Part shown: positions 22,312 to 33,528 of the stretch, in pieces | How positions within the stretch are numbered: the first letter of the stretch is position 1 | Layout of the letters: every line of letters starts with the position of its first letter | Source: Podospora pseudoanserina | Lineage: Eukaryota > Ascomycota > Sordariomycetes > Sordariales > Podosporaceae | DNA length: 64,000 nt | Assembly: GCF_035222485.1 (NCBI RefSeq) | Contig: NW_026946672.1 | Coordinates: 1,240,001 to 1,304,000 of the forward strand | Reading direction: 5' to 3' | Program-made: the position numbers and the translations under genes | The notes under the pieces: generated by a model | What the model was told of the DNA's origin: nothing | The model's input: only the letters and a program-made list of their open reading frames with translations | Database searches by the model: none

Positions 22312-25300
22312 CTGCTTGTAAATCACCATTTGGTGGTGGGTTATCTTTTGTGCTTTTTGCAGTCTGGTCATTTCTTTTTGTTGCTTGGTTTGTGGTTGGG
22401 GTTGCGGTGAGTGTGGTTGGGGCTTGGACTGAGGGCTGGTATGGAACCGAAGGCTGTTGTGGACTGAGGTCTGTTGATGGAGGTCTGTTGATGGAGGGCT
22501 GTTGACTGAGCTCTGTTGGTTCACTATTGGTTGTTTGTTGAGGTAGGTACAGGTATAGTTTGATCTTACTCTTCGAAGCCAGAAACTTTCGCTAGAGGAT
22601 CACTGGAACCTTTGTCATAAGTATTATGCAAAGTGAATCGTGAAGCCAACAGAAGAAACAATACTCCAAAGCAGACTGTGGATAAAGACTTTTTATGGAA
22701 GGTGGTGTGTTAGTGTTGAAGCACCTATCTAGGTAAGTACCATGCAGTCAGCCTCAACTAAGGTCTACTTGGAAATTGTTGACAAGATATTTCACCATAC
22801 CAGAAACTCGAAACTACTTCACTTTCCTATTGTCACACTTGCATAGCTCTTCTGGCTTCCAGAGCCAAGTAAGAAGTCTTGAGAATATCCAAGGTAGAAG
22901 GGGCATCTTGGACCCTAAACTTCCGATGCGGACAATGATTCACAAGTCTCAAAGGTCACTGAGATGCATGGATTCGCATATTGTCGCTACCCCTTTTCTC
23001 CCCTTTTGATCGTTACCGAGGCCTGGAAAGGGGCCCCCAAAGACAAACAATCTCTCTTCAGTAGCCTGAAAACCGCGCCCCCTCAACGGCCAAAAAAATA
23101 AACCTCTTCAACAAGGCAGCAATACCCCAGGTATCTTGCAATACGAAAAATTCATCCGTCTTTTTATTGTTGTATGAACAAACCGGGAATGATGGGTTTG
23201 CACCCGATGTGCCAATACGGCGCAAGTAAAATGACTACGTACCATCTCAACGCAGCTGCGTCGCGCTTAGGGCGGCCAACCGGAAAGGGGGTAAACCTGG
23301 AGCGGGGGAGTCGGATGATTGTTGACTGTTTTTTTCTTTCATCCTTGAGGTAATGGTGAGTGCAACGCCGCAGTTTGGCTTTCAAGACGGAAAAAAGCGA
23401 GTGGGATGATGATGGTGTTGGTGTACGAATCTGCAGAGAGAGCTCTTCCTAAAGGTGTGAGAGAAGGAATGGACTAGGAGCGATGACCCGACACTCCGGA
23501 CCTCCAGCCTGTTCTATCTAGATCGAAAAGCGCAAAATTCCGGATTCTAGAAGCTGGTCCCAACTGCGCATCCTCCGAGTCCCCCGTCCCGTCTATTCTC
23601 ACCCCCTCCCTAGGTCAAACTCCTTCAGCCCTCCCGGCTCGTTTCGCAACAACACTCTCAATAAGACACCATCTTCATCACGATCCATTCTCAGCCCTTG
23701 TTCAGCCCAAAGAAACATGAAACATCCCGAATTCTATGGGTTAGGGTTTCCCTTTCTCCCTTCCCAACACTGCCACCATCACCACCACCACCACCCTCAT
23801 CTCCAAAATTCTGCCTCGCCCAAGTAGGTAAGCTTCCAAAAAGTCACCCGCACATCCATCCCACCACCGGACAGCCCGCATCTATGTCCCACGACATTCC
23901 AATTTTCCCATGCATTTAATCTATGTTCCTCCAAAAAACCGAGCATGTGAAAGCGAACGCAAGAAAGATGCGGTACGTAATCCACCCAATCGAGCTCAGC
24001 CTCTGAGCCTGCAGACTGTTGTGCAAAGGTAAAGTTGGTCAAGGCTCAGCCGCTTTGCTGAGGAGGGGAAAAATCCCGTGGGCCGGCTGGGTTAAACGGG
24101 CGGGTGGGTGGTCCACCCCCGGAAAAGGTTCGTTAATTACCTGGTGCCTCTGGGGAAAACCACCTAGACCCCTAGACACAGTCAACGGTGATACTGCAGG
24201 GGTTTGGGGGAGGGAGGAGACACAAGAGTGGTGCGTACTGCATCGGGGTGCACAAGTTAGAACTTTGGAAGCTTAACGAGAACACGGAGAGGGCAGGGGT
24301 TTAACTTCCAGACTACCTAAATGTGATGTGTGCGTGCTCTTCATGTTTGATGCCTTTGAGGACTGGCCGGGCTGGGATAGGTAGGTTGCCACTACCGGTG
24401 CAGTTAGAGTAGGTAGCTATAACCTGGCCCTCGGATACGGCAAAACCCCCGATGCACACCCGCGGCAGTGTCACTTAGACGGCAGCTGTGCGGCGGAGGG
24501 AACTACGCCATCCCACGGGCCCGCGCCCCAGACGAACGGGCAGGGAACCCTCTTACGGGATTTACCTGGTTCCAGGTGAATTCCATGGTTTACCTGAGGA
24601 GAGAGACTGTTATCTAAGTAGGATTAAGATGGGTGTTATCTTTTGACTCTTGCACACCCCCACACCGGCCCTTATGATGAGGACAAGACGGATGGATGAG
24701 TAAAATATGTCTCTCCGCCCACAAATCTGAGACAACGTACTCACCCGGCCTGAGCTTGAAGGGGTTGCTCCCACTAGGTAGATATGCCTCTCCATAAGCT
24801 GAACCTATGTTAGACTGACAGGCAACCCTCCCCTTCGGTCCCGGGCCGTGTCTTAGCCTCTTTGATATCCTGGCATCATCATGTCTTCGGTGTCTCTGTT
24901 GCCGTGTGTACACCTCCAACCCAGCCCTTTGAGGCAGGTAGCATGAGGCAGGTAGCACGAACGGTTACATCTGCTTTCATTACCAAGAAAGAAAAAATCT
25001 CACTTGCATGCACACATACAGACCTAATCGCGTCTACCGAGCCTTGCTGACATGAGGACATGAAGAAATTAGCCGCTGCGGAGTCTGCTGCAGAGTTGAT
25101 GTAGGGTAATATACCTCAAACCTCACCAAGATCTCACCTGCTTTTTGGACATTCACCTGCTTGCAACGTCATTTCTGTTGAATCAGAAACGTTACCTCGC
25201 ATCACTCTCTTTCAGTATGTTGACTATTCACGGAAGACTTCAACCACATGCAACCAAAGGATCCAAAACGAAAAAAAAAAAATTGGGTTTGAGCAAACGT

Positions 25301-26122
25301 TTTTCTCGTTTTTATTAACTACGACGTGTAGTAGAATCCTCGTAGTCTCAAGCTACTTGGGTTATAGAGCAGAGAGAGAGAAATTTCCCAGCCGCAAAAA
25401 AGAAAAAAAAAACCAGTTGCGGATTTCCCACGTATTCCCCTTCCAGCATCTCAAACCAGTGAGACGAACCCCCGTTCCCGACCCCCCATTCCCCATCTTC
25501 ACCACCCTTCCTGACAGCCGAGGAGCGCGGTTATCGTCTTTTGACTGCGTTGTAAACCGGAAAACCATGACCTGAACTGCACCCATCACAATTCCCCTTC
25601 TGCCGGGAAATAAAACGTGCGCAACAGTAATCTCGTTCCAGTACCAACAGCCAAAAACAACACCCACTTCCCAAGCCAAGCTGTCAGGATTGGTGCGGAG
25701 AAAGGGGAAAGAGAGCCCCCCCAAGGCAGATAAAAGAAAAGAGAAAAAAAGACAAAAATTAAAAAAGACAAACCAGTTGCCTTTTTATTTTGCCCTGTTC
25801 ACAAAATCCAGACACCCCTCCCCCTTCCCCAAAACCAACCCCCTACTCCCGTCCATTCTTCTTGTTCCATATCCGAGGCAAGCCTTCTTTGCCTCGGGCT
25901 CGACCCAGCCTCCTTGGAAACACTTCCTTGTCGACAACCAGTGTCTGCCCTTTTGCTCAAGAAAATCACATATCCCGTATGAGTTTTTCATGTCGCGCGC
26001 GCCAGGCTAGATGAATGTTATGTTTTCCGCTGATTTGTTTTTGGATATACACCTCCCAAACAACAATCCAGTGTTTTTTTTTTTTTGCAGCGTTTCCGGC
26101 ATCAAGCCGAAAAGTCGTTACC

Positions 26123-26155
26123 TCGTCGTCGTCGTCGTCGTCGTAATCGTCGTCG
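26123..26155. repeat. (GTC)n microsatellite
   Basis: TCGTCGTCG run with one TAA-containing interruption. Confidence 0.9.
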
Positions 26156-26741
26156 CTCGGTCGTACGCAACGTCGCAAAAAAAAAAAAGCCGGTTCTTGT
26201 CGGGGATATATATATCCATCATTAAGAAAAAGAAATAGGCCGTAACATTAACATTCATCCATGAGACAAGGAATATTAAAATGTTTGGTATCCAAGGTGG
26301 TCGTGTGTTGTTGGGTGAGTGAAGAACGAACGTTAAGCGAGTGCTGGTTTTTTTGGCGGAAGGTCGAGTCGAGTGGTGCTGAATTTCGTCCCCCATATCC
26401 ACCAAGTTTTTGAAAGGGAAAAAAAGAGAGAAGAAAAGAACAAGATCTTGAGCTCGGTCTGTGCCGAACTTGGGTTGTGGTGCATTGCTGCGGTCTCCTC
26501 TTTGATATTTGAATCACCGAAAAGGAAAAAAAAAGTTTCACACGACAAAAGAAAACAAGACCACCTGTATCTCATCCTTTCCAAAATATGCCGATAAATA
26601 TGCAGATAAAAACTCAAATATCCAGCCCCAGGACCCAGCCATGTAAGGTTTGATGTTGTGTGCATGCGATACAAAAGCCAAACAGAAGAAAAAGGCTTAC
26701 AACCGAGCTCGCAGTTGAAGCAGTGGTATCCAAAATAGATG

Positions 26742-26807
26742 AAAAAAAAAAAAAAAAAAACCAAGACCAAAAAACGCTCGCTGTAAACAAAAAGAAACAC
26801 ACACACA

Positions 26808-26840
<33 letters not shown>
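26742..26840. repeat. A19, (AC)n and A20 tracts
   Basis: An A run (26742-26760), then (AC)12 at 26797-26820 directly followed by twenty A at 26821-26840. Unselected low-complexity sequence downstream of the minus-strand gene at 27.1 kb. Confidence 0.95.
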
Positions 26841-27133
26841 GAAAAACCCCGTCCAAATATATATGCGCCGAAAAGGGTATGTCGACGATTTGTTCCCAGG
26901 AAGCTCCGAACCCATGCAAAAGGTGATGAAAGAAACGCCCCGATATGCCTTTGATGCTTGCGAACAATAAAGTGCGGTGGTGACAGGGGAAACTCTGTTG
27001 TTGCGCTTTGATGCCAAACCCTCCTGAAATCGCGACTATCGGTCGTGGCCGATGGGCGCGTTGGTTGGCGCGTTTACAACGAGGCTGTCGTCACGACTGG
27101 ATAGCTAGCGGCCGATACAGGTGGCGATGGTTG

Positions 27134-28168
27134 TCACATTGTCGTCGCATAGTCCTGGTACCGACTGTCCCAGCCAAACGAGTTGTAGCCAACCGTCACA
27201 CCGCACTGAGGAGCAAGCATGCTGGGCAGTGGGAGGTGGGGGATGGGCGACGAGACCAACTGCGAGCCGTAGAACAGACCAGCTGTGGTGTACGGCTGGC
27301 TGTAGGCAAGAGGAGGCGATGGCGTGTAGGACTCGCTGATGCCAATCGTGGCCCACATGGTAGGGCTGGTCGAGTCGGGCGGAGTCGAAGCTACACTTGG
27401 GCTCGAAGGCAGGATCTTCCAGGAATCGACGGGGGCTGGCATCGTGGTCGGGGTGGGCGCCTGGGACCAGATGTTCGCACCTGCAGGCGAGCTGGGCAGG
27501 AGCGGTGGCTGGCGGACGACATCGACGATCCTGGGCGGCGGCGGAAGCAGAGGCTTGACCAGGTTCATGACGGCATTTTTCACCTCTTCACTCTTCCCAC
27601 TGAGCAGCTCTCCAGCACCATCCTCCTCGAGCCCCTCGAGTGCCGACACATGTGTCCGGAAGACAAACTTGTTGATGGCCTGGATGAAGTCCTCGTGAAG
27701 CTTCTTGCACTGTGTTTCCTTCTCGGACCAGTCGTAGGTGTTGGCCTTTGCATTGACACAGTGAATGTCCTTGTGGTACTCAATCAGGGACTCGATAGTG
27801 TCCGGCGTCAGCTTGTAAGCAACCTCGTTTCTCAGTACCATGTCGACGTGCACAATGTAGGCCTCGAGGTGGATGAGCTGGTAGTTGAAGATGGCCTCAA
27901 TCAGCGGGTTGGAGTCTTTCCTGAGCTCCGATTCGGGGCCCTTGGGCAGCATCAGCGAAGCCAGGGTCCAGATGGCATTTGGCGACGACAGGGTCTCGGT
28001 CAGACATCTTTGGTGTTGAGGTACACTGTTGAGTGGGCGCTTGATCCTGTTGATGCGCTTGAGTGTTTGCGTGAGCCACGGCTCTACCTTGGATCCGAGG
28101 ACCACGTTGACGGAGGAAGCACGGGGAGCAAAGGCAGCTGCCGAAGCCGGGAGTAGTTGTGGTGGCAT
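27134..28168 (-). CDS. Hypothetical protein, 344 aa, unrecognised
   Basis: Single open frame with no intron needed. Residues ~25-205 are helix-rich and folded-looking (WLTQTLKRINRIKRPLNS, FNYQLIHLEAYIVHVDMVL, KTQCKKLHED-type, KFVFRTHVSALEGLEED); residues ~205-344 are Pro/Ser/Tyr/Gln-rich and probably disordered (LLPPPPRIVDVV, SYTPSPPLAYSQPYTT). No signal peptide, membrane segment, zinc site or catalytic motif. The 3' side is 1.5 kb of low-complexity A/T tracts and the 5' side a 5.4-kb gene-free zone, so it stands alone. The plain, C/G-ending codon usage and a sensible protein composition argue that it is real; a long shadow on the opposite strand has an unnatural composition. I do not recognise the family; a lineage-restricted Sordariomycete protein is likely. 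Confidence 0.75.
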   Translation of the reverse strand: MPPQLLPASAAAFAPRASSVNVVLGSKVEPWLTQTLKRINRIKRPLNSVPQHQRCLTETLSSPNAIWTLASLMLPKGPESELRKDSNPLIEAIFNYQLIHLEAYIVHVDMVLRNEVAYKLTPDTIESLIEYHKDIHCVNAKANTYDWSEKETQCKKLHEDFIQAINKFVFRTHVSALEGLEEDGAGELLSGKSEEVKNAVMNLVKPLLPPPPRIVDVVRQPPLLPSSPAGANIWSQAPTPTTMPAPVDSWKILPSSPSVASTPPDSTSPTMWATIGISESYTPSPPLAYSQPYTTAGLFYGSQLVSSPIPHLPLPSMLAPQCGVTVGYNSFGWDSRYQDYATTM

Positions 28169-31100
28169 GGTCTGAGTGTACTTTGGTGTGTGTCCTGGTT
28201 GAGTGAGTACAAAGGGTGGTCGAGGTGGAGCAGGGCAAGGGCTTGGGATGGGGAACTAAGAGGGCGAGGGAAACGAATAGTAAATAAGAAACGAGGTGAG
28301 AAAGGTGACGGAGCGGGCGGTCCCAAGACAAGGGATTAGCATGCACGCCAGCAACCGCAAATGAGAAGAAGAGAAGGGTGGACGAAGTCTCGTGAGGGGG
28401 AAGAAGGAGGGTGAGAATCTCGTATAGTCCGGGTGCGAGGGCCCGTCGTTATAAGAGATCAAGTCCCGAAATGGGTACCTACCGATGGGGTCCCTGGTGT
28501 GGGGGTAGGTACTTACTTGGGAGGGGAAGGGTAGGGAGGAGGGCGTGGCCGAGGACATGCAGGTCGATGGAGAGGGGACAGCGCCGATGGCCAGATGGGG
28601 CCAGGCGAGCGGACGGGACTGGGACCCGCCTGCAGCTTCACAGCAGCGCCCTCACCTCGACTGCTGTCTGCCCACTGTCCTCGTCGTCGGTGGAGGAGCA
28701 GCATCTGCGGGCAAACAGATCATCAATGGTAGCCTGGGCTGACTGGGCCTGGAGGAAGAACGGGGTGAGGCTGTCGGGTTTGCCGCGGCTTCGCGTCAGC
28801 GTCGTCTTTACTGAGGGCAAGTACCTCCTCATACTACCACCCACTGCTGCCGCATTCCCGGACGCTACAGACGATATCAGACCCTTGACACTTATAAGTC
28901 GAGATAAAATGACCATCTTGGGACGATCTCCAAAGTACCTTTTGTTTCGTACCACCCCCAGGTTTCATGGCGCTCTTCTCTGAGCATATGCAGTGTGGCA
29001 CAAGAATACTTGATCCGATCCCAGCCGCTTGACTGGTGACAGGATAGGATAAGCACGTTTGATGGAAGACGGGGGACGGAAGAGATGGGACAGCAGCCAC
29101 ACCTGGGGTTTGCGCGGCCCATCGCCATCTGCTCTCTCTCCCTCTTAGGCCCAAGGTGAAAGAAGAGAGGAAAGAAAAGGGAAGAAAGTCCGTGGGCTAT
29201 GCTGCCACTTGCATATGCGCAATGGCCATCGAGGGCGAATGGCTGGTCCGGCTTGTGGTCGGTCGCATGCGACCGGAGCTGAAAGCTGCAGATGTGGACG
29301 GTGCAAGCTTACAGCTACACTACGAACAGCGCCACATCTGGAGTAGTGTTACAGAGCACCGTACCGTAATTACACGGCTGTAAGTCTGAACGTCCGCCAA
29401 GAGAAAAGGTCGCCAGACTAACACCCGGCTAGACTCGCCCTGTTGAAGACTTCTCCTGGCTGGCGTGGCTGGCAGCAAGCTGTTCAGACTCTCTCATGAC
29501 AGGCCTCTTGACAACAAGTCAAATCATGCAGCGAAATGACTCCTTTTTCGTGTTTCGCTAGTCGAAGAGTAAATGACGCGTCCCGCAGCAAGAAGAGCGC
29601 GTATCACAGCTCCCGGCCGATCGTAGGACTTTTTTTTTTTTTTTCATGGGGGATTTTTAGTTGCATGAGCCGTGAGGAGTCATATCGATATCCGCCACCG
29701 CCCAGAATCTATATGAGTGGCCCGTCGAGATCCCACCAGAAACTGGAACTGGTAATTCGGGTAAACAGTGAGGCGTCAACTGAATACCTTGTGTGAATGG
29801 CTCCAGGACTTTCAGATAACGTCCGTGGTCGGGCAGCCAAGTCTGCAGCCAACTCTTGTTCTGAAAAAGAGCATCGTTTCTGACTTGTGACTTGTGAGTT
29901 GTGATATTGACAGAATGACCGTCACTCCAAGGTACCATCCGCTCCCTTATTAGCGACACCGGCGTCCTAAGATAAACTGCCATGCAACTGCATGGTCTAG
30001 ATTAAACACTGTTCGTGTTGCCGCTGAATGGACAGACGGTCGCTTGAAAAGGCCGGTGCCGTTTGTGATGGGCCACCTCTTCAGTCATGCATGAAGCTCG
30101 CTTGGTGAGGCCTCAAGAGCCATATTGTGCGGTCCATCACGCACACCACCTGGGTCTTGATGGCTTGGGATGGGGTTCCCCCTCCTTGCAAGCCGCCAAA
30201 AAACGTTCGAGAAAGCAGTCGGAGCATGTTGGCGGCGGGGAAGAGACAAAGGCGTCATTTGCCATGGCGAGATTGTCTAAATCTCAAGCCATCGTCGTGA
30301 TCACAAGATATACCTCAATCTTCCCTTTGCCCAGTGATATGAAGCGGTGCCCTAGCCCGAAATCATGACGAGATGACAGAGACGGCGTAGCCATGTTGAA
30401 GGCTGCCCTGGAACCAAGGCTCCAACCCCATGACTGCATATCGGTAAGATTAGGAGTCCTTCCGCAGTAGACGCAAGAAGCGAGGAGCCGAAAGCGAAAA
30501 AGATATCATCAGCTTGGCCACAAGGAAACATGAAACACACAAGCGCGCTGCTGGAGGTGTTCTTCTCTTGTCTCAACTCCCTCAGTGGCTGACTGTCTGC
30601 CCATCAATAAAAGATCCCGCCCACCCCTCCCGAACATGCCGGTCTTGTTGCTGGAAATCTTGCTCGACGCCACACGTTCGACTTTCTTGGGCCCAGCACT
30701 CGACCAGTATGTCCCGATCTGGGCATGCCGCAGGAGGAGGATGGGACCCAGCCAGCCGGCTACACGTCCTGCGATGGCGATATTCGACACCGACTGGTCC
30801 CTTTGTCGAATTGTGCGGCCAGGGGTGGGTTCCGGAAGGAGATGTTCGAGTTGCAACATGCCACTGGCATCCCACTGGCACCCCCAAACGGGCAATATAG
30901 AGTGCAGGAGAGGGGGGAAGCATCGCCAGTAAATGCCAGCCTCTCGTCTGTCCCGTGTCATGGATGACAAGAGCAGGCATGGCATGGCAGACCATGCTAG
31001 CGCAGAAGGTGAGCAAAAAGGTGTGTAAGTTGGGATCCCTGCTATTGAGCCTCATTGGCTGCCGGCCTGACGCCCTCCTCCGGCCGCCATCTTGGAGAAA

Positions 31101-33528
31101 GACCGAGGATACGGCAGACGATTGGGTGAAAAACTCGAAACGAGGGCAAAAGGGTGGTGCCGCTTTGCGACGTTACTGCAGACCTGGGGTGGCCTAGAAC
31201 CACCTACCTGACGTCCAGCCTGCCAGATTAGAAGTGAACGCGAGGCTGCTGTAGAACCGGCATCTGTTCCTGTCTGGGGTGTCAAATCTCCGTATACTTG
31301 GTTATGATAATCATGGTGGAAATGATGACGATGCTGATACTGATGCTTGGTGTTGATGCTGCTGGAAGCTGAACGTGGAGCTAGCTGCTGCTGTGAGGGC
31401 GAGGTGAAGTCTGTGAGAGAATGCCCAGACCTGCCCAGCTGAATTACGAATACATGGAGAGGGGTTTGTGTGTATCCAAACTTGGAAGCACGGTGGATCT
31501 GCAGCCTTTTCTCTCTGCAGCCCCACTGTTTCCAACAACGCAACTACACTTATACACACTGTCACTACAAATTGTGGCTTGGCTCATGTGGCTTGCGTAC
31601 TCTTTCCTCTCTTGCGTGACGGGAGGTGAGGCAAAAAGTGCCGTCTCTTGCCGCGCAGCAGCGCACACTCGTGACTGACAGTCACTTGACTTCGGCCGGG
31701 CTTCCTTCTTCGGGCCAGTGTCCCGTGATCGCAAATATTCCTGGATCTCTGTGAACCTCCTGTTTCGGCCAAACACGCCCACTGCCCACTGCCCACTGGC
31801 AGATCGTCTCTTGCTCGCGACCACAGTGCGGATCACCAATGGCTTCAGCTCGATAACGCCTGACTCTTGACTCCCTTGTTTTACTCTGCGTGGGGTATCA
31901 CGACCCAATGATGCCCCAGCGGGTATCGAGAAATAAGACAATTCGACGCGAGGGACTTTCAAGAAAGGAGAAAGGTCACAAAGCTTGGAAACTGGGTTCG
32001 GAATGGACAACCCCGCTGGCGAGGGCGAGGAAGAGGAAGGCGAGTTTACCGCAAGAAACAAAAAACATTCCTCCCTGTTTTTCGCCGTGATCCTTCGCCG
32101 TCTTCACCGCTAGAAGACCGGTTTATCGCCTCAAACCCAAGTCCCTTGTGATCATGACTCCTCGACTTGAAATTTCTCAATAAGGAATCCCCCATCAACG
32201 GGGGGTTGACGGATATCGGATATTGGCCCCTCTTGTCTTGTCCTTCTCCCGTCTCCCGTCGTGCCGGGCGGGCCTTGGCACCGTTGACGTCACTCTTTTG
32301 GCTTGTCAAGATCAAGCCTGTCAGGGGTCTGTCAAAGTCAACATCAACGTCAAAACCGAACTGTATTACAACACACGCCCAGCGATCTGCTAACAAGCCT
32401 CACCCCGGCCTGCCCGCCTGATGCCCAACGTGTTTTTTCTTCAATTCAAAGCCAAGGCAACTGAGGCGAAGCCGACCTTGAAAAAGGTGAAATGTGGGGC
32501 CGCCCCGTTGCCCTCGGAGGCAGCCGACTCAGCCGACCGACCGATCGACTGCCGAACAACCCTCACCTTAACGTGGCCGCCACGTACACCCGGCAACTCT
32601 AACGCCACATCTGAAGAGATCCGAGAAAAAGGGTGTCATTCATCATTCAAGCGAGAGAAAAAAAATCATCTATTTTCAGCTGGCTCAGGGTAGCGTAGGG
32701 GAAAAACTTCAAGGATTGCCCCTCCCTCTTTTTCAAAGTTACGCAACCCCTGAATGTGGGGAAGCCTAGCTAGCTACGCTACACCCGAGGGTTAGGGTCG
32801 GGGATAAGGGCTCCCTCGCGCGCCCTCTCAAATGGTCACCGATCAGAGATCGCTTCGGTCAGCAGGTGCAAGGCCTCGTCACTGCAGCCAACTCACATGT
32901 AGGCCCAGCCAACAACTTCCAACCTACCTACATGACCAGCCGATCAAGGGAGTTTATGCATACAGCATGCAAACACGGAGAGAAGGACCTGTCGGTATAC
33001 CCGGAAGCAAAGGCAGATTTTGTGGGAATGCTGTCTCGGCAGTTGTACCTAGACTGGTCTGCCTTATGCTGGTGGTGGTGGTCAGCACCTTGGTTGGGAC
33101 AGCCCCACATTCGCTGCCTGTTAGCGTACCGACGCAAGGGAAAGGGGGCTCAGCCCAGCGGTTCAGTACTGGCACTCTTTGGAGCCGAGGCCGGTGAGAT
33201 AGGCGGTGGGTTGGGTTACTCGATCTTTTATTGACGTTTGGAATGTTGCTTCTTTGAAGATGAAAGTGTGCTCGTGACAACTGGGAATGTACAGCCACGA
33301 CACACGATTCCTAAAATATATCTTATTTTCCATCTTCCTACTCAAAGACATATACCATCCGTAAAGGCCTAAACTCACCGTCGAACTGCTGTGGTCATAT
33401 TGTGGCCGCTGAATAGCCCAACACCAAACCAGATGATGTAAACAAAACCAAACAGAATATTCCACACACATCCCAACTTCACCCGCCCAAATCCCATATA
33501 ATAATCCTTCCCTCCGCACCTTCCCCCT
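28169..33528. other. 5.4-kb gene-free stretch
   Basis: No credible gene on either strand: open frames reach about 200 codons but overlap each other on both strands with low-complexity or Cys/Arg/Ser-rich compositions. Contains GGTACCTACC/GGTAGGTAC motifs (28480-28512), a T15 run (29630-29644), CACCTACCTG (31201), AACCTACCTACA (32921) and a telomere-like GGGTTAGGGT at 32789-32798. Part must be promoter for the gene at 28168 and 3' UTR for the gene ending at 33529. Confidence 0.45.

Larger units (their letters stand above)
22312..27133. other. 4.8-kb gene-free stretch
   Basis: From tRNA-Ala to the stop of the 27.1-kb gene. No open frame over about 160 codons and none with recognisable domains on either strand. 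It holds a telomere-like GGGTTAGGGTTTCCC at 23738-23752, several TAGGTA/ACCTA motifs (22541, 22724, 24378, 24409, 24775, 24935-24955), and, at 25.2-27.0 kb, many A/T homopolymers and microsatellites. It may hold non-coding transcripts, but I cannot support one. Confidence 0.5.

Noticed and set aside
27008-28156. 382-codon plus-strand frame
   Set aside because: Antisense to the 27134-28168 gene with Arg/Trp/Gly-heavy, protein-unlike composition.
28411-33234. Several 100-200-codon frames on both strands
   Set aside because: They overlap each other, lack recognisable domains, and show no consistent codon preference like the real genes here.
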